From contig NZ_VLNY01000008.1 in NCBI RefSeq assembly GCF_008297975.1, positions 124,001 through 188,000 on the forward strand: 64,000 nt of DNA, in the 5' to 3' direction. Below the pieces are notes generated by a model. That model did not search any database. It saw nothing but the letters and a program-made list of their open reading frames with translations, and was not told the DNA's origin. The stretch comes from Antrihabitans cavernicola. GTDB lineage: Bacteria; Actinomycetota; Actinomycetes; Mycobacteriales; Mycobacteriaceae. Below, piece by piece: positions 26,754 to 35,162 of this stretch (position 1 is the stretch's first letter; the number at the start of each line of letters is the position of its first letter). A program made the translations under genes and the position numbers.

Positions 26754-28007
26754 GTGACTGACGTAGATGCTCGACGCCGTGCCGAGGCTCGCGCTCTTGC
26801 TGAATTGGCATTGGTGGAACTGGGCGGCGCGGTCGGCGGTATCCATAACGTGCACCGCGCGGTCTCGGATCGAATTTTCAAGGGCGTCGGACTTGGACTT
26901 CCTCGCGCTGCGCGGCCGGCGAAGCTCATCCACGACACGATTGCCGACGGCATCTACAAGGCGGTCGGCACCACGGCCAAGGGTGCCGGGCAGGTCGCTG
27001 GGCAGACCGTCGACGTGCGGCTCGACGGTGGAAAGCTTTTGTCGGAAACCTCACGCGGCGCGGCGCTGATGTCGATCGTTGCCGGGCTGCGCGGCGACGT
27101 TCTGGAGACCGAAGGCTCTCCCCTGGTAAGTCCGATGGCGGTACGGGTCGACGGTGTGGTCGTGCCGCCGGAATCGACGGCGCTGGCCGCCGCATTCCCG
27201 CAAGCCACCGGTCGGCTTGTCGTGTTTCTGCACGGTTTGATGGAAACCGAGATGGCATGGCGGCTGGGTGGCCGCGCGTCGTACGGCGAACTGCTCATCG
27301 ACGAGTTGGGCGTCACCCCCGTTTTCCTTCGCTACAACTCCGGTCGGCGGGTGTCGGCGAACGGCCGGTCGTTGAGCGAGTTGCTCGAGCAGCTTGTCGC
27401 GGCGTGGCCCGTTCCGGTGGAAGAGATTGCGCTGGTTGGTCATTCGATGGGTGGCCTGATCTCGCGCAGTGCGGCTTATCAGGCCGATTCCGACGGCAAG
27501 TACTGGGTGCGCCGGGTGCACCATCTGATCTGCCTCGCCTCGCCGCACATGGGCGCGCCACTCGAGCAGTTGGTCCACTTCGCCAGCGCGGGGCTGAACG
27601 TGCTGCCGGAGACTCGTCCGTTCGGCCGGCTGCTGCGGCGTCGCAGCGTTGGAATCCGCGATTTGCGGCAGGGCTCCCTGGTCGACGGCGACTGGGACGG
27701 CCGCGAGGTCGACGCGTTGAGCAAGGCAGTGCTGCAGGATGTTCCGCTGCTCGACGGTGTGATGCACTGCTTTGTCACCGCGCAGATCAGCCGAAGCCCG
27801 AGCCGTCCGCTCGGCAAGCTGATCGGCGACGGGTTGGTCCTGATGCCCAGCGGATCCGGGCGCAGCAAACGGCGCATCATCGGCTTCCGTGAAGAGGACG
27901 GGTTGCACGTATCGTCGGCCAATCACTTGTCGTTGCTGAACCATCCAGCGGTCTACGACAAGCTGGTCGTATGGCTGTCGACAGCTCCGATAGCAATATC
28001 TAAGTAA
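26754..28007 (+). CDS. Alpha/beta hydrolase, putative triacylglycerol lipase/esterase
   Basis: A 417-residue protein. A helical N-terminal region of about 140 residues (repeated HNVHRAVSDRIFKGV and IHDTIADGIYKAVG units) precedes an alpha/beta-hydrolase domain with the oxyanion FLHGLMETE, nucleophile Ser231 in LVGHSMGGLI and SPHMGAP, as in lipases and PGAP1-like esterases. The acid and His near the C-terminus are probably in GDGLVL and DGLHVSSANH. There is no signal peptide. GTG 26754 sits four nt after the operator, giving a leaderless or nearly leaderless message. Substrate is probably a lipid ester. Confidence 0.85.
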   Translation: MTDVDARRRAEARALAELALVELGGAVGGIHNVHRAVSDRIFKGVGLGLPRAARPAKLIHDTIADGIYKAVGTTAKGAGQVAGQTVDVRLDGGKLLSETSRGAALMSIVAGLRGDVLETEGSPLVSPMAVRVDGVVVPPESTALAAAFPQATGRLVVFLHGLMETEMAWRLGGRASYGELLIDELGVTPVFLRYNSGRRVSANGRSLSELLEQLVAAWPVPVEEIALVGHSMGGLISRSAAYQADSDGKYWVRRVHHLICLASPHMGAPLEQLVHFASAGLNVLPETRPFGRLLRRRSVGIRDLRQGSLVDGDWDGREVDALSKAVLQDVPLLDGVMHCFVTAQISRSPSRPLGKLIGDGLVLMPSGSGRSKRRIIGFREEDGLHVSSANHLSLLNHPAVYDKLVVWLSTAPIAISK

Positions 28008-28060
28008 CTCTACTGTTATCGCTAGTCATCGATAGATCGCCCTAGCGGCCGCCAAACGAC

Positions 28061-28111
28061 GGGTGAATGCCACTTTCGTTCGATCTGAGCGAACGAATGT
28101 GCCATTCACCC
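28061..28111. terminator. Long hairpin between convergent genes (bidirectional terminator)
   Basis: GGGTGAATG ... CATTCACCC with inner TTCGTTCG ... CGAACGAA forms a 22-bp stem with two mismatches and a 7-nt loop, between the lipase stop (28007) and the DUF1295 stop (28115). The length and near-perfect symmetry suit termination in both directions and could also be a dispersed repeat element. Confidence 0.75.
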
Positions 28112-28114
28112 AGG

Positions 28115-28903
28115 CTACTTCTTGGGTGGACGGGGGAGGAAGTAGCTGGTTCGCTTTTGGTATTCGGGATAGCCCGGACGCTGGGACATCGATTTCTCCA
28201 GTAGCCGCGCGCCTGTTGCGAATACCAGGAAATAGGTCATCACGACTGGCGAAAGCACCGTCAGAATTCCTGGCCACGCACTTGCCGCTATCAGCCACAG
28301 GCCCCACCAGACGCTGGCATCGCCGAAGTAGTTGGGATGACGGGTCCACGCCCATAGGCCGACGTCCATCACCTTGCCCTTGTTGGCAGGGTTCGCCTTG
28401 AAGGCGGCGAGCTGACGATCGCCGATCGTCTCGAACGCGATCCCGACCAGTGCCAGCAGCACGCCCACCAACAGGATCAGCTGCGGAAAGCCGTGTGTTG
28501 GATGCGTTGCCGCGGACACCTGAAGCGGCAACGAGACGAACCATTGCGCAATGCCCTGTGTCAGAAAGATTTTGCGCAGCACCAGGGCGGCCGACGGGTC
28601 GGGGCCGAGCAACTCGTCGTAGCGCGGGTCTTCGCCCTTGCCCTTCGACTTCTGCACCATGTGCCAGCTCAGTCGCAGCCCCCACACCGCGACCAACACC
28701 AGGATCAGCGTCGACCTGACGCTGCCGCCCAGCACGGCTGCGACCAGTGCGACGAGCACGAAACCGAGACCCCAGATCACATCGACCACGTTGAAGCGAC
28801 CGATCCGCTTGCCCACCGCGTACGTGACGATCTGCAGAATGCCGAGCACGACGGCGCTGGTGATGCTGACGGCCGCGAATGTGCCCCAATCGAATCCGGT
28901 CAT
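28115..28903 (-). CDS. DUF1295 membrane protein (steroid 5-alpha-reductase/ICMT-like), Rv0446c type
   Basis: A 262-residue membrane protein with about six to seven helices. The C-terminal signature shared by the steroid 5-alpha-reductase and isoprenylcysteine methyltransferase fold is clear: GLWAWTRHPNYFGD, then FGDASVWWGLWL and ARLLEKSMSQRPGYPEYQKR. Members reduce or methylate lipid double bonds using a bound nucleotide or SAM. It is last in a five-gene chain; its ATG overlaps the preceding stop by ATGA. M. tuberculosis has the homologous gene (Rv0446c) in the matching operon next to sigK, but no sigK is present here. Confidence 0.9.
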   Translation of the reverse strand: MTGFDWGTFAAVSITSAVVLGILQIVTYAVGKRIGRFNVVDVIWGLGFVLVALVAAVLGGSVRSTLILVLVAVWGLRLSWHMVQKSKGKGEDPRYDELLGPDPSAALVLRKIFLTQGIAQWFVSLPLQVSAATHPTHGFPQLILLVGVLLALVGIAFETIGDRQLAAFKANPANKGKVMDVGLWAWTRHPNYFGDASVWWGLWLIAASAWPGILTVLSPVVMTYFLVFATGARLLEKSMSQRPGYPEYQKRTSYFLPRPPKK

Positions 28904-30216
28904 CGGAGCGCCGCGGTCGGAACCGTGCTGACCCGCAGCGACGCTCTTCCCCCCAGTGACGCAGCGCCGACGCTCGACGGCTTCACCGACAGAATCTGAT
29001 CGACGCCCATTCGACCTTGCTCGAAGCTGAGTCCGCCGCCCACCAGGTACAGCCGCCACACGCGAGCCATCTCCGCGCCGACCATCGAAACCACGTCGTC
29101 CCAACGGGATTCGAACGTCTGCAGCCATGCCTCGACTGTCCACACGTAGTGCTCGCGCATCGCCTGCACGTCGCGCACCTCGAGCCCGGCGCGCTCGAGG
29201 TAGTTCACCGTCTCGCCGACGGGCCGCATCGTCATGTCGGGAACGATGAACGATTCGATGAACGGCCCGCCGCCGGGATGCTTACCCGAGCGCGACATCT
29301 GCTGAATCAACACGCCTGCTCCGGGTGCGGCGTTGTCGAACAACGCCTGTGCATAGACGGCGTAGTTCTTCTCCCCGACATGCTCGCCCATCTCCAACGA
29401 CGCGACGGCATCGAAGGGACCGTCGGTGATCTCGCGGTAATCCTGCAGCCGGATCTCGACGCGGTCGGCGAGGCCGCGCTCTGCGATGCGGGCGTCGATG
29501 AACTTCTTCTGCTCCGCCGAAATGGTGATACCCACGACCTGCGCGCCGAAATGTTCGGCCGCATGCAAACTCAAAGAGCCCCAACCACATCCGACGTCGA
29601 GGAATCGCATCCCCGGTCTGCCGAGGCCCACCTTGCGGCACACCAGGTCCAGCTTGTCGCGCTGTGCATCGACGATGCCGTAGTCGGCGTCGTCCGGCGT
29701 CCCGGGCACACCGCGCGTGAAATACGCACACGAGTACGCCATCTGCGGATCGAGGATCATCGCGTAGAAATCGTTGGACAGGTCGTAGTGGTGGCTGATC
29801 ACGGCGCGGTCGCGCAGCATGCTGTGCAGCCGACCCCGCACGTTCGACTGAGTCGCCGGTGCCGGTAACGGCCGCCCGATCGCCCCCAGCTTCCGGGCAA
29901 CGCGAACCAAGCGCGCGATGGTGGCTGGACGTGGTCGAACAGCCGAGAGCTGCCGATCGTGGACCACCTGCCACACGTGCTTCAGCGCCGCGTCCAGATC
30001 GCCCTCGACGTCCAACTCGCCCGTCACGTACGCCTGTGCCGCTCCGAGTTCGCCGGGGCTCCAGAGGATTCGGCGCAGCGCGTTCGGACTGCGCAATACG
30101 ACGCGCGGCGCATCGACGGGGCCGGCAACGCTCCCGTCCCACCCGGTCAGGTGCACCGGCAACTCGCCGCGGACCAGCGGTCGCAACGCCCGCTCTAGTT
30201 CGGCGGCGACGGTCAT
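28900..30216 (-). CDS. Cyclopropane-fatty-acyl-phospholipid synthase family methyltransferase (second copy)
   Basis: A 438-residue SAM-dependent methyltransferase of the CFA synthase family. The N-terminal domain (VTGELDVEGDLDAALKHVW) precedes HHYDLSNDFYAMIL, the SAM-binding FLDVGCGWGSLSLHAAEHFG (about residue 205), the acidic VASLEMGEHVGEKNY, where CFA synthases have E in VEMxEHVG, and the C-terminal YLERAGLEVRDVQAMREHYVW. The bicarbonate-binding HYVW is kept. It is a paralogue of the gene just upstream and has no equivalent inside the M. tuberculosis Rv0446c-Rv0449c cluster. Linked to both neighbours by ATGA overlaps. Confidence 0.92.
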   Translation of the reverse strand: MTVAAELERALRPLVRGELPVHLTGWDGSVAGPVDAPRVVLRSPNALRRILWSPGELGAAQAYVTGELDVEGDLDAALKHVWQVVHDRQLSAVRPRPATIARLVRVARKLGAIGRPLPAPATQSNVRGRLHSMLRDRAVISHHYDLSNDFYAMILDPQMAYSCAYFTRGVPGTPDDADYGIVDAQRDKLDLVCRKVGLGRPGMRFLDVGCGWGSLSLHAAEHFGAQVVGITISAEQKKFIDARIAERGLADRVEIRLQDYREITDGPFDAVASLEMGEHVGEKNYAVYAQALFDNAAPGAGVLIQQMSRSGKHPGGGPFIESFIVPDMTMRPVGETVNYLERAGLEVRDVQAMREHYVWTVEAWLQTFESRWDDVVSMVGAEMARVWRLYLVGGGLSFEQGRMGVDQILSVKPSSVGAASLGGRASLRVSTVPTAALR

Positions 30217-31589
30217 ACTGTGTCCCTTCCCAAGATGTCCTTTGCCAAGATGTCCCCGCGGTCGAGAACCAGCTGTTGCACATCGATGTACCCAGCGCGG
30301 AAGCCGGCTTCGGAGTACGCAAGGTAGAACTGCCACATCCGGCAGAAGGTCTCGTCGAATCCCAGTTCCAGTGCATCTGCGCGGCGGCTGCCGAAGCGTT
30401 CCTGCCACAGCCGCAAGGTCTCGGCGTAGTGCGATCCCATGCTGAGGCGCTCACGCACCCGCATCGTCGTCTTTCGGGCGGTGATGGATTCGATCGCTTC
30501 CGCCGACGGTAGGAACCCGCCGGGGAAGATGTACTTCTGCACCCACGTATAGGTGTTGCGCGTCTTCAACATTCGATCGTGCGGCATGGTGATCGCCTGC
30601 AGTGACACTTGGCCGCCCGGCGCCAGCAGGCTGTCGATCTTCTCGAAATACGTTTGCCAGTACTTGTGCCCGACGGCCTCGATCATCTCGACGGACACGA
30701 TCGCGTCGTATTCGCCCTCGACGGCACGGTAATCGAGCAGATCGATCTGCACGGTATCGGCGAACCCGGCTGCCGCGACACGGCGCCGGGCGAGCTCCTG
30801 CTGCTCGCTCGACAGTGTGACCGAGCGGACGATCGCGCCGCGTTCCGCGGCCCTGATGCACAGTTCGCCCCACCCCGTGCCGATCTCCAACAGCCGAGTA
30901 CCACGGCGAACTCCCGCTGCGTCCAGGAGCCGATCGATCTTGCTCTGTTGTGCGCCGGCCAGCTGTTCCCACCGGGCAGGCGGGTTCGGATGATCGGCGA
31001 CCAGGATTGACGATCGCGCGGGTTGCTGTGCGGGAGAACGTGGTTCGGTGAACAACGCGCTCGAGTACGTCATGGTCTCGTCGAGGAACAGCTCGAACAA
31101 ATCGTTGGACAGGTCGTAGTGCCGCGAGATGTTGGAGCGGGTGTTCTCCTCACTGCCCCGCTCACTGGCCGGCGGGCGAGTGACGAACGTCCCGCGGAAT
31201 CGTTGCAGCGATCGAGGCACCAGATTCGCCATCTTGGTCGCGAACACGGTGAGCACGGCAGCGGGATCGGGAGAGGTCCAATCACCGGCCATGTAAGCCT
31301 CGCCGAAACCGATCAGCCCATGGGTGCCGAGCCGCCGAACGTACGCCTCCGGTCGGCGAATGATCATGCGAGGCAGGATGTCCGAGCCTTTACCGGATCC
31401 GATCACCGTGCCGTCGGGGTATTCGACGCGCACGTCGAGCTTGCGTGCGGCTCGGCGAAACAGCCGGTCGACACCCGCTGCCAAGATGCGGCTGCGAAGG
31501 CCGGTGGGGACGGTCGACAAGTCGGCCCAAGCGGGCGACGCGGCGTCCGACGACTGCGGTGTGGTCCCGTCGATGCTGGGACTGCTCAT
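30213..31589 (-). CDS. ufaA1: UfaA1-like SAM-dependent fatty-acyl methyltransferase
   Basis: A 458-residue CFA-synthase-family protein that matches M. tuberculosis UfaA1 (Rv0447c) along its length: LIGFGEAYMAGDWTS, ISRHYDLSNDLFELFLDET, LLEIGTGWGELCIRAAERG (SAM site, about residue 235), VSVEMIEAVGHKYW, YIFPGGFLPS and WQFYLAYSEAGFRAGYIDV. UfaA1 was reported to methylate oleate-type chains on the way to tuberculostearic acid. The first 25 residues are Ser/Asp/Pro rich. It sits between DUF1365 and the second methyltransferase, coupled by ATGA at both ends. Confidence 0.93.
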   Translation of the reverse strand: MSSPSIDGTTPQSSDAASPAWADLSTVPTGLRSRILAAGVDRLFRRAARKLDVRVEYPDGTVIGSGKGSDILPRMIIRRPEAYVRRLGTHGLIGFGEAYMAGDWTSPDPAAVLTVFATKMANLVPRSLQRFRGTFVTRPPASERGSEENTRSNISRHYDLSNDLFELFLDETMTYSSALFTEPRSPAQQPARSSILVADHPNPPARWEQLAGAQQSKIDRLLDAAGVRRGTRLLEIGTGWGELCIRAAERGAIVRSVTLSSEQQELARRRVAAAGFADTVQIDLLDYRAVEGEYDAIVSVEMIEAVGHKYWQTYFEKIDSLLAPGGQVSLQAITMPHDRMLKTRNTYTWVQKYIFPGGFLPSAEAIESITARKTTMRVRERLSMGSHYAETLRLWQERFGSRRADALELGFDETFCRMWQFYLAYSEAGFRAGYIDVQQLVLDRGDILAKDILGRDTV

Positions 31590-32317
31590 GTGTGGACCTC
31601 CTGACGATCGATGGTCTTGGGGCGCGGCATGATCGGTAAACCTCTCGCCCACAGGGCGATCGCCTGTCGTCGGATGCGCGCCGAGACCATGAGTGGCGCC
31701 AGCGGCATCCGTAGTTGGGCGCGGAGAACGTTCGCGTTGGTTGCTGGACTGCGTTGGCCGCGCATCGACGCCGTGAACGGCGCATGGCCTTCGCGGTGCA
31801 GGACGATGGTCGCCGTCAACGACTCGCCCGGTTCGGGAAACGACATCGCGTAACGGCCGTCCACCTCGTTGAACGGCGAGACGTAGAACTTCTTGTCCGT
31901 TGTCGCCCGGCCTCTGGCATCGGTGTGGACGAGGTAGCTGTGCCGCTGGCCGTAGGTGTTGTGCACCTCCGCGATCACGCACTGCAATGCGCCGGCGCTG
32001 TCGTAGCACCAGTAGAGGCTCAGCGGATTGAACACGTATCCGAGTACCCGTGCGCTGAGCAACGCAATCACCCGGCCGCCGTCGAGGTCGACGCCGTGCC
32101 CGTCGAGAAACCCATCGACGCGACCGCGCAGATCAGGTGCGGGACCGTCGAAATGGTCACGAGCCTGGAAGCGGGCGAACGGGCGTAGCAGTGCAGGCAG
32201 CCGTGGCAGATCGTCGATGTCGATCAGCCAGGAGTAACTGCGGTATTCGAACGAGTTCGCCACCGGCTCGGTGCGCACGTGTCGAATGCGGGTCGCGTAC
32301 AGCGCGGGCGTGATCAT
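31586..32317 (-). CDS. DUF1365 protein, Rv0448c type
   Basis: A 243-residue protein of the DUF1365 family with YATRIRHVRTEPVANSFEYR at the start, YVFNPLSLYWCYD, EVHNTYGQRHSYL and FNEVDGRYAMSFPEPGE. The family is almost always beside FAD oxidoreductases and CFA-type methyltransferases; its biochemical role is not established. No membrane helix or signal peptide is seen. It overlaps both neighbours by ATGA. In M. tuberculosis the homologue is in the SigK regulon. Confidence 0.92.
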   Translation of the reverse strand: MITPALYATRIRHVRTEPVANSFEYRSYSWLIDIDDLPRLPALLRPFARFQARDHFDGPAPDLRGRVDGFLDGHGVDLDGGRVIALLSARVLGYVFNPLSLYWCYDSAGALQCVIAEVHNTYGQRHSYLVHTDARGRATTDKKFYVSPFNEVDGRYAMSFPEPGESLTATIVLHREGHAPFTASMRGQRSPATNANVLRAQLRMPLAPLMVSARIRRQAIALWARGLPIMPRPKTIDRQEVHT

Positions 32318-33657
32318 GTCGCCGGTTCCAATACTGCGCCGACGTCCCAGGTCGCGCCGAGCCGCTCCGCAGCACGAAGCCCGGACCGAGCGCCGTCCTC
32401 GTGGAATCCCCAACCGTGATACGCACCGGCGAACGCGACGACGTCCGACCCCAACTCCGGCAGCCGACGCTGTGCTGCAACCGATTCCGGGGTGTAGATG
32501 GGATGCTCGTAGGTCATCTCGGCGATGACCGTCGCTGGATCGACCAGGCCGTCGCCGCCGAGTGTGACGAGGTAGCGGCGATCGTCGCCCGCCTGCAAAC
32601 GCATCAGGCGCGTCATGTCGTAGGTGACGATCACGCCGTCCGATTCGTGGGCCGGTATCAAGTAGTTCCAGGACGCTCGCGCGCGCGGCGCGCGCGGCAA
32701 CAACGACTGGTCGGTGTGCAGTTTCGCCTTGTTCACCGAGTACGGCATCGCCGACAGCACAGCCGATTCCAGCTCTGACGGTGCGCCGAGCATGGCCAAG
32801 GCGTGGCGCGGATGAACGGCGATGACCACAGCGCCGAATCGGCGCGTGGCGCCGGAGGTTTCGACAACGTCGACGCCGTCGGAGGTGCGGTCGATGCGGT
32901 GCACCGGGCTGCCGACGCGAACCTCGTGGAGTGTCTGCGCCACCTTCTCGACATAGCGGGCCGAACCACCGGTTACGGTGCGCCAGGTGGGTGAGCCGGT
33001 GACCGACAGCATTCCGTGGTGATCGAGGAACGCGAACAGATAGCGCGCGGGATAGTCCGACGCCAAACGCGGATCGCACGACCACACCGCCGCAACCAGC
33101 GGGGTCATGAAGTGATCGACGAAGAACTCGCTGAAGTTGTTGCGAGCCAAAAAGTCTGCCAGTGGTTCGTCGGCCGCCGAGTCGGTGGCATCGAGCACGG
33201 CCCGAGCAGCTCGGTGAAAGCGCGTCACTTCGCCGAGCATCTTGAGATAGCGGGGGCGCCCGAGCATGCGCAGCCGGGGAAACAGCCCCGGCAGACCCTT
33301 TGCGCCCGCGTACTCGAGATCGTCGACATCGGAACGGACCGACATCGACATGTCCGATTCCTGGGTGGCAACACCCAGTTCGCCGAACAGCCGCAACAGC
33401 GTCGGGTACGTGCGGTCGTTGTGAACGATGAAACCGGTGTCTACATCGAGGGAAATACCGTTGTCCTGCACGACGTGATGCGTGTGCGCGTGACCGCCGA
33501 GGCGAGTGTCCGCTTCGTAGAGCGTCACGGCGTCGCGCTTGCTGAGGACGTAGGCGGCGGTCAGACCGGCAACACCACTGCCGATGACGGCGACGGTGCG
33601 GCGCTGGTCGTCGGTGCTCAGCTCACGCAAGTCCCGCTCCTCGCAGCAGTTTTGCAT
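32314..33657 (-). CDS. FAD-dependent oxidoreductase, amine-oxidase fold, Rv0449c type
   Basis: A 447-residue flavoprotein with the dinucleotide motif GSGVAGLTAAYVLSK (residues 26-40), followed by an acidic strand end (LYEAD) and the GG doublet RLGGHAHTHHV characteristic of this NAD(P)-binding-domain-8/amine-oxidase-like family. The C-terminus has FAGAYHGWGFHEDGARSGL. It is the first gene of the five-gene operon. The start is taken at ATG 33657; the first 18 residues, including CC, are not well conserved, so translation may begin somewhat later. It probably supplies the redox step of acyl-chain modification (inference from context). Confidence 0.9.
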   Translation of the reverse strand: MQNCCEERDLRELSTDDQRRTVAVIGSGVAGLTAAYVLSKRDAVTLYEADTRLGGHAHTHHVVQDNGISLDVDTGFIVHNDRTYPTLLRLFGELGVATQESDMSMSVRSDVDDLEYAGAKGLPGLFPRLRMLGRPRYLKMLGEVTRFHRAARAVLDATDSAADEPLADFLARNNFSEFFVDHFMTPLVAAVWSCDPRLASDYPARYLFAFLDHHGMLSVTGSPTWRTVTGGSARYVEKVAQTLHEVRVGSPVHRIDRTSDGVDVVETSGATRRFGAVVIAVHPRHALAMLGAPSELESAVLSAMPYSVNKAKLHTDQSLLPRAPRARASWNYLIPAHESDGVIVTYDMTRLMRLQAGDDRRYLVTLGGDGLVDPATVIAEMTYEHPIYTPESVAAQRRLPELGSDVVAFAGAYHGWGFHEDGARSGLRAAERLGATWDVGAVLEPAT

Positions 33658-34050
33658 CGTTTTTCATAACAATACTTCGGGGCGAACGCGGTTCAGGACT
33701 GGTCTCGACACGCCGAGCCCGACTAGCGATCTCTAGCGAAGTCTAGGAAATGTGCAACGACGGTGAATATTGCCCGATGGAACAAGCCGCTCGCCATCAG
33801 TTCTACGGCGGCGCGGTAAAGAGCGGGCAACCCGGTGCAGGTCAGCGCCTCAACACTTCGTGACGGATTGCCTGTAGGTGTGGGCTGTGAATCGGGCATC
33901 GGTTCTACGTCGGCGCGGTAACGGGTCGGCAACGCGACGCAGGTCAGAGGCTCGAGAGGCCCGATGCGGCCGAAAAAGCGATGTGGCGCAGGTAACACCG
34001 GACCGTCTGGTTCCGAATACTCGTCAAGCACCCAGAGTCGGGAGAGCCAG
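33658..34050. other. 393-bp intergenic region with a duplicated 57-bp segment
   Basis: This gap holds the promoter of the minus-strand lipid operon (AT-rich CATAACAATACTTC near 33665-33678) and a degenerate duplication at 33795-33851 and 33897-33953. A minus-strand frame at 33723-34031 (102 codons) covers the repeat, but its inter-copy differences fall evenly over codon positions, so it is not called a gene. Nothing else is recognised. Confidence 0.6.
33795..33953. repeat. Imperfect direct repeat, 2 x 57 bp, 102 bp apart
   Basis: Copies at 33795-33851 and 33897-33953 differ at 11 of 57 positions. They share CATC.GTTCTACG, CGGCGCGGTAA and GCAGGTCAG. The function is unknown; it could be a structured RNA, protein-binding repeats or a remnant of a duplicated gene. 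Confidence 0.75.
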
Positions 34051-35004
34051 ATGACACTTTATCGAAATGCCGCAGACGAAGCGGGACATCGCGTGACCGT
34101 GTCTGCCGACGATGGTGTCCCCCTTGCGGTTCGCGAGTTCGGCGAGCGGACCGCGGCCCTGACCGTCGTGTTCGTACACGGTCATTGCCTGCGCGCCGAC
34201 TCCTGGGCCTACCTTCGTGATCACCTCGGCCGCGACTGGGGTTCCGACGTCCGCATGGTCTTCTACGACCACCGCGGTCACGGTGAATCGGGTGAGGCGC
34301 CGACCGAGACGTACACGATCGATCAGCTGGCCCGCGATCTGGATGCCGTTCTGCGCGTGATGGTTCCGACCGGGCCGATCGTGCTGGTCGGGCATTCGAT
34401 GGGTGCCATGGCCGCGATGGTCTATGCGCGGCAGAACCCGGAGACCGTCGGATCGCGAATCGTCGGGATCGGCCTGTTGGCATCTGCCGCACGCGGTCTC
34501 ACCGAAGGCGGCATGGGCCGGTGCCTACGTCGCCCTGCGGTGTCGATGTTGCAAGCCGCGGTGCGCCGCGCGCCGGGAGCCATGCATGCGGGCAAGCGGT
34601 GGAGCCGATCGGTGTGCGAGCCGATCGTGCGCAACGCCGGCTTCGGCAGGCGCAAGGTGAGTCCGCGCATGGTGGCCTTCGCGGCGGCAATGCTCAACGA
34701 CACGTCGATCGTCACGATGTCGAGTTTCCTCGACGAATTCATCGCCTTCGACGAGTCCGAGACGCTCGCGATGTTCGCCGCGATTCCTGCTTTGGTACTC
34801 GGCGGATCCGACGATTTGATGACGCCCTTCGCACGGTCCGTCGAGATGGCAGAGCGCCTTCCGGGCGCAGAGTTGGTGTGTCTCGCGGGTGCCGGGCACG
34901 GCGTGATCCTCGATCGTGCGGCAGAGGTCGCGCTCTCGCTCACCGCGCTGATCGACCGCGCCCGCGCTGGGCTTGTCAGCAACGGTCTGGCGGCCGTCAG
35001 CTGA
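34051..35004 (+). CDS. Alpha/beta hydrolase
   Basis: A 317-residue alpha/beta-hydrolase fold enzyme. Oxyanion region FVHGHCLRADSW, nucleophile Ser116 in LVGHSMGAMA, acid Asp254 or Asp255 in GGSDDLMTPF and catalytic His283 in GAGHGVIL form a complete triad, and DHRGHGES (73-80) is typical of haloperoxidase/epoxide-hydrolase-like members. ATG 34051 follows GGGAGAG. The protein lacks a signal peptide. A cap region of about 90 residues lies between strands 6 and 7. Substrate unknown. Confidence 0.92.
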   Translation: MTLYRNAADEAGHRVTVSADDGVPLAVREFGERTAALTVVFVHGHCLRADSWAYLRDHLGRDWGSDVRMVFYDHRGHGESGEAPTETYTIDQLARDLDAVLRVMVPTGPIVLVGHSMGAMAAMVYARQNPETVGSRIVGIGLLASAARGLTEGGMGRCLRRPAVSMLQAAVRRAPGAMHAGKRWSRSVCEPIVRNAGFGRRKVSPRMVAFAAAMLNDTSIVTMSSFLDEFIAFDESETLAMFAAIPALVLGGSDDLMTPFARSVEMAERLPGAELVCLAGAGHGVILDRAAEVALSLTALIDRARAGLVSNGLAAVS

Positions 35005-35162
35005 GCCGAAACGGACAATTCACCATAAACGGAATACTACGAACAATTCACTGTTCTGCGCCGAAATCACCGGCCGATCCGGGCGTTGAAAACAACTTGT
35101 GCGTGACATGCTCCTTCTATGGCACCTGACAAGGCGCGACAGGAGACGAGCGAGGATCGACC

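Noticed and set aside
33723-34031. 102-codon minus-strand frame spanning the 57-bp repeat
   Set aside because: Differences between the two repeat copies are not concentrated at third codon positions, no ribosome-binding site or family match is seen, and the start lies 20 bp from a divergent gene start.
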